Shown here in pieces: positions 16,150 to 25,257 of a DNA stretch of 64,000 bases. Under the pieces are notes generated by a model, which worked only from the letters and a program-made list of their open reading frames with translations, ran no database searches and was not told the origin of the DNA. The stretch comes from JBBSBR01 sp038251135. Its GTDB lineage: Bacteria > Patescibacteriota > Saccharimonadia > UBA4664. Position 1 is the stretch's first letter. The number at the start of each line of letters is the position of its first letter. The stretch covers positions 1-64,000 of the forward strand of contig JBBSBR010000001.1 in the NCBI GenBank assembly GCA_038251135.1, written 5' to 3'. The translations under genes were made by a program, and so were the position numbers.

Positions 16150-16233
16150 AGCCGCCAACTCCTCATTACCCTTATCTTACAGGCTTAGCCAGTTTGATTA
16201 TACCGAACAAAAGCCGTAAATACGATACGACCG

Positions 16234-17199
16234 TTAATCGGTAAAGTCCTGCGTAATCATCAGTCCGTATATGCCGGCGTCAATAATCCCAATCCCAACG
16301 GTCGAATAATTGCTGGACAGAATATTCGCCCGATGGCCCGGTGAATTCATAAGACCCTGATGTGCCAGTTGCAGGGTCGGGGCCAAGGCCAGATTCTCCC
16401 CGGCCGAGCCAAACTTCACGCCCCCGACCCGCATGCGATCAAACGGCGAATGTCCGTCGGGATCAATATGCGAGAAAAAACCCTCGGCCAGCATCCGCTT
16501 GGAGTAATCCCGCGCCACCGCTCTGGCCTTGAGGTTTAGCGTCAGCGCCTTAAGACCGCGCGATGTTCGCTCGCGGTTAACGAGAATCAGCATTTGCTGT
16601 TCGCTCGCCTCGTCCACCACACCGTTGGTAGTCGTAAAACCCAGGTTTATCCGTTGCTCGCTCTCCGGCTCCGACGTCACGGTGAAGAAGTTCAGGCTCT
16701 CGCCCAAGTCGCGTCCAAGTGTGCCGGCCAGCGTCTGCTGGAGGCTGCCGGAGGTCTGGAGCAGCAGATGAGGAATGAGGGCGTTGGTAACCGGCTGCTT
16801 GGTACTCGCCGTCAATGGCAGGCTCGCAAAAAGGCTCAAACCCAGCGTTACAAGGATCAGCATCTTCGCGGCATTCAAGATACCGCCGATTATCTGCGAT
16901 GGTAAATTGAGCCGAAAAAGGCCTTTGTAACGGCGAATAATTCCATATCTCAAGATGACTGCGAGCAGCAGCTCCGCTATGACCCAGATGATCAGGTAAG
17001 CTGCCACATCAGCCAAGGCGAGCGAGATACCGGTTTGTGCTTTTAGGAAGGCGCCGAGAGCCTGATACCCCACAAATGCGAAGGTTGTAGCGAGTATGAA
17101 ACTGACGAGCTCCAAAGCGACGAGAGCGCCGCCACGGCGACTGCCCAAAAAGGCCGCGTAGCCCAAGATGGCGATAATTATAAGGTCGACGGCAATCAC
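16234..17199 (-). CDS. CvpA-type membrane domain fused to a CAP/SCP domain
   Basis: A 321-aa protein. Residues 1-130 have four membrane helices in the CvpA (colicin V production) pattern, including RRGGALVALEL and LPSQIIGGILNA. A linker leads to an extracytoplasmic CAP domain (about 200-321) with LVNRERTSRGLKALTLN, FSHIDPDGHSPFDRM, GENLA and MNSPGHRANIL, all signature motifs. Bacterial CAP domains are often wall-associated, roles poorly known. Its start overlaps the ydcF stop by 4 bases. Confidence 0.92.
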   Translation of the reverse strand: MIAVDLIIIAILGYAAFLGSRRGGALVALELVSFILATTFAFVGYQALGAFLKAQTGISLALADVAAYLIIWVIAELLLAVILRYGIIRRYKGLFRLNLPSQIIGGILNAAKMLILVTLGLSLFASLPLTASTKQPVTNALIPHLLLQTSGSLQQTLAGTLGRDLGESLNFFTVTSEPESEQRINLGFTTTNGVVDEASEQQMLILVNRERTSRGLKALTLNLKARAVARDYSKRMLAEGFFSHIDPDGHSPFDRMRVGGVKFGSAGENLALAPTLQLAHQGLMNSPGHRANILSSNYSTVGIGIIDAGIYGLMITQDFTD

Positions 17200-17786
17200 T
17201 TGCCGCCTACCAGCTCTTCATAGACCACCTTCTGAAACTCTGACAGCGTCAGGCTGCGGCTGTAGGGGGTAGCCCACCAAGCCGATCTGCGCCACGACTG
17301 ATCATAGGATGAATGATTAATAATTACCGCGTCCGGACCGAGGGCCCGCTGAAAGATAATGAGCGCCCGCCGTTGATGGTATGGCGAAGTCACAAGGATG
17401 GCGGACTTGAGTCCGGCACTTTTCATGATGACCGCCACGTTCGCGGCATTTTCGCGGGTGTCGATCGAGGACTCGTCCATATAGATATCACTCGCCGGAA
17501 CGCCCTCTTTCTCGGCTGCCAGCGCCATAGTCCGGGCATTTGACGGGCTGTTCGGGTCGAAGGCCGCACCGGAAAATATAAGCTTGGGAGCCCAGCCGTC
17601 GCGATACAGTTTAACCGCCTCTTGGGTTCTGGCCGCTGTCTCGCCGCCGCTGATCGCAATGATCACATCGGCCTTGGCGAGTTTGGACTGCGGGGAAAGA
17701 TAAAAACCGACAAACACCAACCCGATCGCAGCCAAGACCACGACCAGGAGAATGACTGAACTGAATATCACCGCCCAACGTTTCAT
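17196..17786 (-). CDS. YdcF/SanA-like DUF218 membrane protein
   Basis: A 196-aa protein with one N-terminal membrane helix and a DUF218 domain: ADVIIAISGG, EAVKLYRDGWAPKLIFSG, MDESSIDTRENA and ILVTSPYHQRRALIIF are the usual motifs. DUF218 proteins (ElyC, SanA, YdcF) act in envelope metabolism. The start ATG 17786 follows TGC-TACAAT by 8 bases, so it probably has its own leaderless promoter between it and the cysteine desulfurase gene; TTG 17804 would fall before the -10. Confidence 0.9.
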   Translation of the reverse strand: MKRWAVIFSSVILLVVVLAAIGLVFVGFYLSPQSKLAKADVIIAISGGETAARTQEAVKLYRDGWAPKLIFSGAAFDPNSPSNARTMALAAEKEGVPASDIYMDESSIDTRENAANVAVIMKSAGLKSAILVTSPYHQRRALIIFQRALGPDAVIINHSSYDQSWRRSAWWATPYSRSLTLSEFQKVVYEELVGGK

Positions 17787-17816
17787 ACCTCTGTATTGTA
17801 GCAAGCGAAGCGAGGC

Positions 17817-18998
17817 CTACGCCAATTCTCGTACCCGTTCAACGATTTTCGGCAGTTCTTGAATAACCCGACCGATAACCCGATCGTCGGTCGATCGGCC
17901 AAACGTCAGACGCAGACTCGCGTCCGCTTCGGTAGTCGTGCGGCCCAAGGCGAGAAGGACATGCGACGGCTCGAGGTCGCCGCTCGAGCAGGCCGATCCG
18001 GTGGAAGCCATAATACCTGCCTTGTCCAGATAGAGTACGAGGGCTTCGCCGTCGGCGCCGGGGATCATAAAGTTTAGGTTATTTGGCAGGCGGTGCTTCA
18101 GGTCGCCGTTCAGGATGATACCGGGGATGAGCTCATGCAATTTGGCGTTCAGGCCGTCACGGAACTGAGACAAACGCCGGCTCTCGGTTTCGCGTTCGCG
18201 GGCGGCCAATTTCAAAGCAGCAGCCAGACCGACGATTCCCGCCACGTTCTCGGTTCCGCTGCGCCGTCCGCGCTCCTGACCGCCGCCATAAACCAACGGC
18301 TCAAGTATTACGCCGTGGCGAACGTAGAGCAACCCGGAACCCTTCGGGCCGTAGATCTTCGAGCCGTTGATTGTCATGAGGTCGACATTGGTGCGGCTGA
18401 CGTGCAGGTCCAGGTAGCCCGCTGCTTGGCAAGCATCGGTATGAAGGTAGATAGGCAGCCCGATCCCCCGCCGGTGACGGTCGTCGCGAATATCCGCAAT
18501 CATCCGCGCGGTATCGACTACCGGCTGGATCGTTCCAATTTCATTGTTGGCAAGCATGAGGCTTACCAGTACGGTAGCATCGGTTACGGCAGCGCGCAGA
18601 CGCTCGGTATCGACTATCCCCTTGTCCGATACCGGTACCACCGCGGCCTCATGGCCGCTTCTGCGCATCGGTTCAATACAACCCAAAACCGCGTCGTGTT
18701 CAATTGCCGAGGTCACCCAATGCGCTCCGGGATGGGCACGCAGAACTCCCTGGATGGCCAGATTATCGCTCTCCGTACCGCCGCCGGTAAATATTATTTC
18801 GGTTGGTTTAGCTCCCAGAGTATCGGCAATCGTAGCCCTGGATGATTCGACCGCAAAACGTGTCGCCCGGGCTGCACCATAAACGCTCGAGGGATTGGCG
18901 TACTCGGTCGTAAAGTACGGCTGCATCGCCTCAAGGACTCTTGGATCAATCGGCGTCGTCGCGGCGTGGTCGAGATAAATCGGCTGGGATTTTGGCAT
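17817..18998 (-). CDS. iscS: Cysteine desulfurase (IscS/NifS family)
   Basis: A 393-aa PLP enzyme making enzyme-bound persulfide from cysteine. Visible are DHAATTPIDP near the N-terminus, the PLP-site histidine motif SAIEHDAV, LMLANNEIGTIQP, the Schiff-base lysine in NGSKIYGPKGSG and the active Cys loop STGSACSSGDLEPSHVL. The long Cys loop suggests a class I (IscS-like) enzyme. No iscU is nearby, so supplying MnmA is the likely main job. It starts 2 bases after tatD ends. Confidence 0.95.
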   Translation of the reverse strand: MPKSQPIYLDHAATTPIDPRVLEAMQPYFTTEYANPSSVYGAARATRFAVESSRATIADTLGAKPTEIIFTGGGTESDNLAIQGVLRAHPGAHWVTSAIEHDAVLGCIEPMRRSGHEAAVVPVSDKGIVDTERLRAAVTDATVLVSLMLANNEIGTIQPVVDTARMIADIRDDRHRRGIGLPIYLHTDACQAAGYLDLHVSRTNVDLMTINGSKIYGPKGSGLLYVRHGVILEPLVYGGGQERGRRSGTENVAGIVGLAAALKLAARERETESRRLSQFRDGLNAKLHELIPGIILNGDLKHRLPNNLNFMIPGADGEALVLYLDKAGIMASTGSACSSGDLEPSHVLLALGRTTTEADASLRLTFGRSTDDRVIGRVIQELPKIVERVRELA

Positions 18999-19000
18999 AG

Positions 19001-19756
19001 CTAAATCCTAAAGAGCCGTTCGGCATTATGCGTGGTGGCCGACGACAGGTCTTCGAGCGGTTCCCCTCGCAAATTAGCCAAAAATTCGGCCGTAAAGGCG
19101 GTAAATGCCGGCTCGTTCGGTTTGCCGCGTTTGGGTACCGGCGCCAGAAACGGCGAGTCGGTTTCAAGTAAGAGCCTATTAAGCGGAACCCGCCGGGCGG
19201 CTTCGAGTTGCTGCGGGACTTTGGTGAAAGTCATAATGCCGTTTAATGCCACATAGAGCCCCCGCTCAATTGCCACCTCCATCTCCGTCACACCCGCCGT
19301 AAAGCTGTGAACCACTCCGCGGACATCATCGTACTCGTCGAGAATCCGATAGAAATCATCGAAAGCTTCGCGGACATGAAAAACCATCGCCAAATCGCGC
19401 TCTAGGGCCAGTTCGATCTGATAACGAAATGCCCGTTCCTGGGCGTACTTGTCGTAACCTTCACGATAGTAATCAAGTCCGCACTCCCCTATCGCCACGA
19501 CCTTTTCAAACTCCGCCAACCGAGCGATCTCATCGAGCGCCTCGTAGCCGCGATCGGCCTCGTCGGGATGCAGCCCTACCGATGCCCAGATGTGCTCGTA
19601 GGCTTTGGCGACCGCAATCGCTTCGGCACTGTCGTCTTCTTCGACGCCAATCGTTATGATCTTCATGACGCCGGCTTCATGAGCGCGCTCAAGAATACCG
19701 TCGAGCTCGTCGCGGGCATCATGGAAATGAATGTGGGCGTGGGTATCAATCAGCAT
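19001..19756 (-). CDS. tatD: TatD-family metal-dependent deoxyribonuclease
   Basis: A 251-aa TIM-barrel hydrolase. The metal ligands are in DTHAHIHF (residues 4-11), ASVGLHPDEA, IGECGLDYY, VFHVREA, VHSFTAG and LLETDSPFLAP, in the right order and complete. TatD proteins are 3'-5' exonucleases or deacylases. It lies between metG and the cysteine desulfurase with 2-base gaps on each side; metG-tatD-rsmA linkage is common in bacteria. Confidence 0.96.
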   Translation of the reverse strand: MLIDTHAHIHFHDARDELDGILERAHEAGVMKIITIGVEEDDSAEAIAVAKAYEHIWASVGLHPDEADRGYEALDEIARLAEFEKVVAIGECGLDYYREGYDKYAQERAFRYQIELALERDLAMVFHVREAFDDFYRILDEYDDVRGVVHSFTAGVTEMEVAIERGLYVALNGIMTFTKVPQQLEAARRVPLNRLLLETDSPFLAPVPKRGKPNEPAFTAFTAEFLANLRGEPLEDLSSATTHNAERLFRI

Positions 19757-19758
19757 GA

Positions 19759-21216
19759 CTAACCTTTGATATCGAGATCCGTCTTGGCAATCGTGTCGAA
19801 CTTGGGAAACAGCAGCCCGACGCTTGAATCGACCTTGCCGCCCGCAAAGGTAGCCGTAATCTTCTGCGATGTTGCCGGCAGAAACGGTAGGAGCAAAGTC
19901 GCGATCTGATCCAAGTCCGACACGGCGTGGTGCAGGACCAGCAGCAACTGCTCATTATCGACACCCGCAAGCTTCCACGGTTTCTCTTCTTCAAGATAAA
20001 GGTTTAAGCCCTTCACCAGACTCCAGATTTCCTCGAGGGCGCGGTCAAAACGGAAAGCCTCAAGCGCCGCGTAATACGACTTGGCGTCGTGCGAGTGAGG
20101 CTCAAGTTCGCCGCTGATGCCGCCGAAATACTTGATGACCATGGCGGCTACGCGCTGCACCAGGTTGCCGAGTTCGTTGGCGAGATCGGTATTGTAGAGC
20201 GTCTCCATACGGTTCCACGAAAAGTCACCGTCGCCGTCGGCCGGTATCTCGCGCAGCAGGTAGTAACGCAGAGCGTCGACATTGTACTTATCTACGACAT
20301 CGCGGGGACTGACGACGTTGCCGAGCGATTTACTCATCTTGTGACCTTCGCTGGTAATAAAACCGTGGACGTAGAGCGTTGAAGGCAGCGGAAGCTCAGC
20401 CGACATCAGCATGGCGGGCCAAATGGCAGCGTGGTGGCGCAGGATGTCCTTGCCTATAATCTGTACGTCGGCTGGCCAGAACTTGGCAAGCTTATCGCTC
20501 TTGGGGTAACCGAGAGCCGTAATGTAGTTGGCCAGAGCGTCAAACCACACGTACATCACCTGCTGAGGATCGCCGGGAACCTCGATTCCCCATTTGAGCT
20601 GCTTGATGTCGCGGGAGATACTCACGTCCTCGAGCCCGCGCTCCAGCAACGCCAATATCTCATTCTTACGCGACAGCGGCCGAACCTGGAATTTATCCGA
20701 TGCGATCAGGGTCTTGATGGCGCCCGTGTAGGCGGAGAGCTTAAAAAAGTAATTCTCTTCCTCGATCTCTTCGAGCTTGGTTTTGTGGATCGGGCAAATA
20801 TGATCCGGTACGTCGATGTCGGTATAGAATGTCTCGCAGCCCACGCAGTACCAACCCTTATAGGCGGCCTTGTAGATGTCTTTAGCACAGGCTTTCCAGA
20901 GGACCTGGGCGGCCTTCTTGTGCCCGGCATCGCTGGTGCGGATAAACTGATCGTTCGTAACGTTGAGCATTACGGCCAGATCACGAAACTGCTCGCTCAT
21001 GTTGTCGACGTAGAGCTGAGGAGTCAGTTTGGCCTCATCGGCAGCCCGCGAAATCTTGATGCCGTGCTCGTCCGTTCCGGTAAGGTACCAGACTTCATCT
21101 CCCCGCTGGCGGTGGATACGGGCCAAGACATCGCCCTGAACCAGCTCCATGGCATAGCCGATATGCGGCGGTGCATTGGTATAAGCGATGGAGGTTGTTA
21201 CGAAAAATTTGGACAT
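19759..21216 (-). CDS. metG: Methionyl-tRNA synthetase
   Basis: A 485-aa class I synthetase. The HIGH motif appears as PPHIGYA (residues 16-22) and KMSKS as GHKMSKSLGN (about 290). The zinc knuckle is CVGCETFYTDIDVPDHICPIH-like, with CxxC followed by a second, incomplete pair (C..H). The C-terminal anticodon domain is present, the EMAP-like dimerisation domain is absent. Translation starts at ATG 21216 behind AAGAGGCG, and a TACGAT box sits farther upstream, so this gene has an ordinary leader. Confidence 0.96.
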   Translation of the reverse strand: MSKFFVTTSIAYTNAPPHIGYAMELVQGDVLARIHRQRGDEVWYLTGTDEHGIKISRAADEAKLTPQLYVDNMSEQFRDLAVMLNVTNDQFIRTSDAGHKKAAQVLWKACAKDIYKAAYKGWYCVGCETFYTDIDVPDHICPIHKTKLEEIEEENYFFKLSAYTGAIKTLIASDKFQVRPLSRKNEILALLERGLEDVSISRDIKQLKWGIEVPGDPQQVMYVWFDALANYITALGYPKSDKLAKFWPADVQIIGKDILRHHAAIWPAMLMSAELPLPSTLYVHGFITSEGHKMSKSLGNVVSPRDVVDKYNVDALRYYLLREIPADGDGDFSWNRMETLYNTDLANELGNLVQRVAAMVIKYFGGISGELEPHSHDAKSYYAALEAFRFDRALEEIWSLVKGLNLYLEEEKPWKLAGVDNEQLLLVLHHAVSDLDQIATLLLPFLPATSQKITATFAGGKVDSSVGLLFPKFDTIAKTDLDIKG

Positions 21217-21272
21217 GTCGGGCGCCTCTTAACTTGGGCAATCGTACCATGCGCAGCTCTCCCTCACCAAGT

Positions 21273-22091
21273 CTAGGCCGGAAGCTGGCCTTTCGATTTC
21301 TTATGACGGCGGCCGAAGGTCTTGGCGAGAAAGTGAACAGCCGCCAGCAAAATCGCCAACCCCAGAGAAACGGCCGCCGACACCCACAGCGCATGGGCTT
21401 GATCTTGGGCGACTCGTTCGGTGAGCGGTTTTACGGCCGGGGTCAGGAGCTTCCAGACGGAAGTATCGAGTGCCGAGGCTATGAGTTGCGGAGGTGAGTA
21501 GGCGAGCACGCCCAGGATGCCCAATAGCACCGCCGCCAGAGCAAATGATCCGGCCAGCACCGACCAGCGACGGTGGGGGCTGACAATGAATATCAGAGCC
21601 GCCAGTACCAAGCTCACCAGCGGTCCGAGCCAAAGAGCCTGCGCACCCCGCGCAGACGCGGCCTTGAGTATCTCGTCAAACTTGCCGGCGCTCAGGGTGG
21701 TCGGTGTCTCTATGAAGCTTTTGAGTTTTGGCGGAACGGGCAAGCCGGCGTTGGTTATACCAGCTTCGAGGTCCCGCAAGTCAAGTTGCGGCTGTTGACC
21801 CGTACCGCGGAAATAATCGAGCATCTGGGGAGTCAGCGTGTCCAGCTGGCCCTGAAGATAGGCCGGCGTTAGGGCCTCCTTCATGGCAAGTCGGGTTTCC
21901 TCGGACTCACCGGTAACTTGTACTGCCACGTCCGGCAGCACGTTCGCCAGCGTGTCGGCCAAGTTCGCATCGTGCATTTGGGTCGTGAGGTACGTCGCAC
22001 TCCAAACAGTCTGATTCAATACCCAAGCCTGAACGGCGACAGCCAGACTAATCGCCAGCAGAAGGCCAAGAAACTTCCCAATCCATTTCAT
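21273..22091 (-). CDS. Membrane protein of unknown function
   Basis: A 272-aa protein with an N-terminal membrane helix (residues 7-26), an extracytoplasmic helical region of ~140 residues (DTLANVLPDVAVQVTGESEETR, LTPQMLDYFRGTG) and three more membrane helices before a basic tail. Its ATG begins at the base next to the rsmA stop codon, so the two are coupled. No family recognised; the topology resembles small actinobacterial envelope proteins. Confidence 0.8.
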   Translation of the reverse strand: MKWIGKFLGLLLAISLAVAVQAWVLNQTVWSATYLTTQMHDANLADTLANVLPDVAVQVTGESEETRLAMKEALTPAYLQGQLDTLTPQMLDYFRGTGQQPQLDLRDLEAGITNAGLPVPPKLKSFIETPTTLSAGKFDEILKAASARGAQALWLGPLVSLVLAALIFIVSPHRRWSVLAGSFALAAVLLGILGVLAYSPPQLIASALDTSVWKLLTPAVKPLTERVAQDQAHALWVSAAVSLGLAILLAAVHFLAKTFGRRHKKSKGQLPA

Positions 22092-22919
22092 CTAGATAAT
22101 GTCCTCAGCGATGGCCAGGTCGTAGAGTCGGTGCCAGTCGTCCAGACTTAACTCCTGAGCACGGGACGTCGACTCAAGTCTGGCGCGAATAATTAAATCG
22201 ACCGCGAGATCACCGGATAAATTTAACCCGCCCGCCAGAGCATTCTTGAGCTGCTTACGCTTCTCGCCGAAGCCGGCCTTAATCAAGCGAAAAAGACGTT
22301 GCGGGTCGGCCGGAAAGGCCGGCCCGGTCACTTCCACGCGGACCACGGCCGAATCGACCTTGGGCGCGGGCCAAAACTTATGACGCTCGACGATCGCAAC
22401 TATCTCGGGCCGACCATAGTACTGCACCGATAGCCCTAGGACCGATAACTTGCCCGGTTGAGCCGTCAGACGCTCGGCAACCTCTTTTTGGATCAGCACG
22501 CTCATCACCGAGGGTGGATTTGGGCTCTCGATAAACAATCTGAAGATTTTCGAAGTCAGGTAATACGGAATATTGGCGATGACTTTGTAACCGCGGGGCA
22601 GTGACTTTGTATCAAATTTTAAAATATCCTGCTCGACAACCTCCAAGTTCGCCGGAGCATCCCGCTCCAGCAAGCTCACCAGAATCGCATCGGTCTCGAC
22701 CGCCACGACCTTGCCGGCCCGTTCGGTGAGCGGCCGTGTCATCACGCCCAATCCCGGGCCGATCTCGAGCACGGTATCTTGAGGCAGCGGACCGGCGGCA
22801 TCGATAATTGCCAGGAGGCTCTCGCCGTCTACCAGAAAATGCTGGCCCAATTGTTTGTTTGGACGAATGCCGGCCAGTTTTAAGGCTGTCCGGACATCTT
22901 CTACGCGTGAAAGATCCAT
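22092..22919 (-). CDS. rsmA: 16S rRNA dimethyladenosine transferase RsmA (KsgA)
   Basis: RsmA dimethylates A1518/A1519 of 16S rRNA. The 275-aa protein shows PNKQLGQHFLVD (residues ~20-31), the SAM motif VLEIGPGLGVMTRPL, motif II ETD and the catalytic NIPYYLTS. C-terminal RNA-binding domain complete. TACACT lies 6 bases before the ATG without a ribosome site, so the mRNA is predicted leaderless. The repeat copy at 22945-22996 lies just upstream, where the -35 would be. Confidence 0.97.
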   Translation of the reverse strand: MDLSRVEDVRTALKLAGIRPNKQLGQHFLVDGESLLAIIDAAGPLPQDTVLEIGPGLGVMTRPLTERAGKVVAVETDAILVSLLERDAPANLEVVEQDILKFDTKSLPRGYKVIANIPYYLTSKIFRLFIESPNPPSVMSVLIQKEVAERLTAQPGKLSVLGLSVQYYGRPEIVAIVERHKFWPAPKVDSAVVRVEVTGPAFPADPQRLFRLIKAGFGEKRKQLKNALAGGLNLSGDLAVDLIIRARLESTSRAQELSLDDWHRLYDLAIAEDII

Positions 22920-22944
22920 GGTGTAAGTGTATCACGGGGTAGGC

Positions 22945-22996
22945 GCCTCCAGGGGATGCTACTGGCGTGAGGGATTAGTTTGTATCCCCTGGGGAC
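22945..22996. repeat. 52-bp palindromic repeat, copy B
   Basis: Same element as 262-313: CCAGGGGATG at the left, GGATTAGTT in the core and TATCCCCTGGGGAC at the right. It fills the space between the stop of the Rpf-like gene (23011) and the rsmA promoter, so it could act as terminator of one and upstream element of the other. Confidence 0.85.
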
Positions 22997-23010
22997 ACAA
23001 CCTACCTACC

Positions 23011-24249
23011 TTATTTACAGGCCCAGGGAGCGGTGCCGTACAGGGCCATCTTCTTGGCGGTTATCTGAATTTGGGTCGACCCGTCGAAGATATTGGCATC
23101 GGTGCCCCCGGCTGCGCGCCAGGTTGATGGCAGGTATTGGAAGAGGCCCGTTGCGTGCTCACCGTTAACCGTCGCCGTATTCACAGAAGTTGCGTGTCCA
23201 TGCGATTCACAATTCATAATGCGCAACATCATATTGGGATCTATGCCCCACTGCGCAGCCGCCGCTACCACCTCGGGGCGCCAGTACTCGACCGAACCCA
23301 TGAAGAACTCCTTGGTGCCAACGACCTGCACCTTAGGGATCGGGGCGGTCTGGCTCACCAGCTTCACGATCTGGCGGCTCGTTTCGACGCCGTCACGATA
23401 ATGGATACGGTACGTAACGGTCTTTGAGCCGTCGGCCCCCGCTGAGACGACGTTGATGACACCCTTGGCCAGATTCGGATCGGTCGTGCTGGTCGTAGGA
23501 CGGGGCAGGACACTGGTTTCGGTCGTAATCACCTCGGATACGCGGACGATTGCAACGGCCATGCTCGGCACAATCGCACTATCCAGGGGAGCCGAAACGG
23601 TATCCTTGGGCCCAACGATGATGCCGGCACGCAGAAGCGCATCGTCGAGGCGCTTAGCCTGAGTGCGGATCGACCGAACCTGACCGTCGACTTTAACCGT
23701 CAGCGGAGTCGCCCGACGGATTGTGATCTGCTCGCCGATAGTGCCGTAGCCCACAAAATCCGTGACTACGGAGCTGGTGTATTCGTCTTCGTGGTAGACT
23801 TTATATCCGGCCTGCCCGGCGATCGCTTCGGGGCTCTGCGATGTGCTCCTAACTATTCGCGATTGCGTACCGTCCACGACCAGAACCGGACGGGCGCGAT
23901 AAACGTTGATATTGAACATATTTCCGGCGATGACCGTAGCGGCGTTCGGATCGGTCGTGTCGCCGTCACGCAGGACGATACCGGCACGCTTTAAGAACTC
24001 GCCGACAGTGTGATCATCGGTGGAGATTACATGTTTAGATCCGTCGACATACAACGAGACTAACCGGGCGGAGTCGGCGGAAGCCGAAGGCGCTGGCGGA
24101 AACTGTCCCGATGTGAGGACGAAACTAAGGATTGCGATGAGAAAAACGATACTGTAGGTGTTGCGCGGGCGGCGTTGCGCCCAACGAAGGAGATTAGATA
24201 TCGTTTCTGTAAATGAGCTTAAAATGGGAGTCTCTCTCGTTATCAACAA
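23011..24249 (-). CDS. RpfB-like wall protein: DUF348 repeats, G5 and lysozyme-like domain
   Basis: A 412-aa secreted protein resembling resuscitation-promoting factor B. After an N-terminal membrane helix (about residues 33-49) come DUF348 ubiquitin-like repeats (LVSLYVDGSKHVISTDDHTVGEFL; PLTVKVDGQVRSIRTQAKRLDDAL), a G5 domain (about 240-320, ending QVVGTKE) and a C-terminal transglycosylase-like domain with the likely catalytic Glu in MNCESHG and GLFQYLPSTW. Rpf proteins cut peptidoglycan and stimulate growth. The start is TTG 24249 because no ATG or GTG lies nearby; a promoter is at 24290-24318. Confidence 0.9.
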   Translation of the reverse strand: MLITRETPILSSFTETISNLLRWAQRRPRNTYSIVFLIAILSFVLTSGQFPPAPSASADSARLVSLYVDGSKHVISTDDHTVGEFLKRAGIVLRDGDTTDPNAATVIAGNMFNINVYRARPVLVVDGTQSRIVRSTSQSPEAIAGQAGYKVYHEDEYTSSVVTDFVGYGTIGEQITIRRATPLTVKVDGQVRSIRTQAKRLDDALLRAGIIVGPKDTVSAPLDSAIVPSMAVAIVRVSEVITTETSVLPRPTTSTTDPNLAKGVINVVSAGADGSKTVTYRIHYRDGVETSRQIVKLVSQTAPIPKVQVVGTKEFFMGSVEYWRPEVVAAAAQWGIDPNMMLRIMNCESHGHATSVNTATVNGEHATGLFQYLPSTWRAAGGTDANIFDGSTQIQITAKKMALYGTAPWACK

Positions 24250-24289
24250 GGAGGGCTTTGGTTTTTAAGCTTTTGGTTTTATCTCGCTT

Positions 24290-24318
24290 ATGGTATCGCG
24301 TTATCTGGAAAGAGTCAA
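24290..24318 (-). promoter_or_regulatory. Promoter of the RpfB-like gene
   Basis: On the minus strand TTGACT (24318-24313) and TACCAT (24295-24290) lie 17 bases apart. It is just past the end of the membrane-protein gene at 24325 and gives a leader of about 35 nt. Confidence 0.65.
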
Positions 24319-24324
24319 TGTTGA

Positions 24325-25257
24325 CTACTTATTGTGTTCAGTGTCCGCCGAAGAATCTTTGGGTATCACGACATCGCCCGGAGCGGCACCGCGGTCTTCG
24401 CTCGAGACGGGCTCAATCGGCTCGACGGCCGCCGCCGACTCGGTGTTGGTGGCTGCCGAATCCTCGGTATTGGCAACGGTTATTGGCGGTTCGGGGAGCT
24501 CTGCCACGCCGCCGGTTGCAACCGACTGGTCGCTACTAGCAGCCGTTTCGGCTGAACTGCCGGGGATTACGACGGCCGGCTGAACGACAGGTGCGATCTC
24601 GACCGGTGCGGGTTGGGGTCCAGGGCCAGAGCCAAAACCCTGGGGCAGTTTTGGCGCACTAGCGCCAAACCGCCGGTCGAAAACCACTGCCAGTGCCGCT
24701 AGGACCAGAAACAAACCCGCCAGCAAACCGGCGCTAATCCGCTGGAGATTCGTATCACTGGTGGTTAGGAGGCCGGTAATCGAGACCAACAGCGTAAACC
24801 CAGCCCCGGATCCAAGTCCATAAACCAACGCCGGTAGCCCGATAAACCCGATGATACTCACGATTCCCAGCAGTGCAAAACCGATGCCAAGCATCGACCG
24901 GTAGGTGGTGACCCGATCGTTGTACTCCTGATCGGCCTTCAGCTGGTCGGCGTTGGCCTTAATCGCCCGCTCATAGGCGGCGTTCTTCTGGCTGTACGAA
25001 GCCAAATCCCGGGCGTACTGCGCTTTGAGTGAAGCGCACAGTGCCGGGTTTGCAGTTTCATACTTACGGGTTGAGGCGTTATAAGAAATGGAACAGTCCG
25101 GACCGTAGGTTGGATCGCTCGGAGAACTCGGTGATACCGGATAAGGGGTTGGTGTGGAGGTTCGCGTCGGGATAAAAGTTACACCGGCGTAGAGCACAAA
25201 GACCGGAAAGACGATCGCGATGGCGAGACCCAGAAAAACTTGCGCCGTACGATTCAT
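24325..25257 (-). CDS. Four-TM membrane protein with Pro/Ala-rich tail, function unknown
   Basis: A 310-aa protein: membrane helix at residues 7-28, an extracytoplasmic loop with two Cys and a Tyr/Ala-rich helix, then three membrane helices (about 120-200), and a cytoplasmic tail rich in P, E, A and V without folded-domain features. It follows the 25258 gene with no gap, so they form an operon. No family recognised. Confidence 0.8.
   Translation of the reverse strand: MNRTAQVFLGLAIAIVFPVFVLYAGVTFIPTRTSTPTPYPVSPSSPSDPTYGPDCSISYNASTRKYETANPALCASLKAQYARDLASYSQKNAAYERAIKANADQLKADQEYNDRVTTYRSMLGIGFALLGIVSIIGFIGLPALVYGLGSGAGFTLLVSITGLLTTSDTNLQRISAGLLAGLFLVLAALAVVFDRRFGASAPKLPQGFGSGPGPQPAPVEIAPVVQPAVVIPGSSAETAASSDQSVATGGVAELPEPPITVANTEDSAATNTESAAAVEPIEPVSSEDRGAAPGDVVIPKDSSADTEHNK

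Noticed and set aside
16231..16260. Second hammerhead core (CTGATGA on the minus strand)
   Set aside because: It lies inside the CAP-domain gene and no stem II or GAAA follows.
20431..21276. 281-aa plus-strand reading frame
   Set aside because: Antisense to metG with its intact HIGH and KMSKS motifs.
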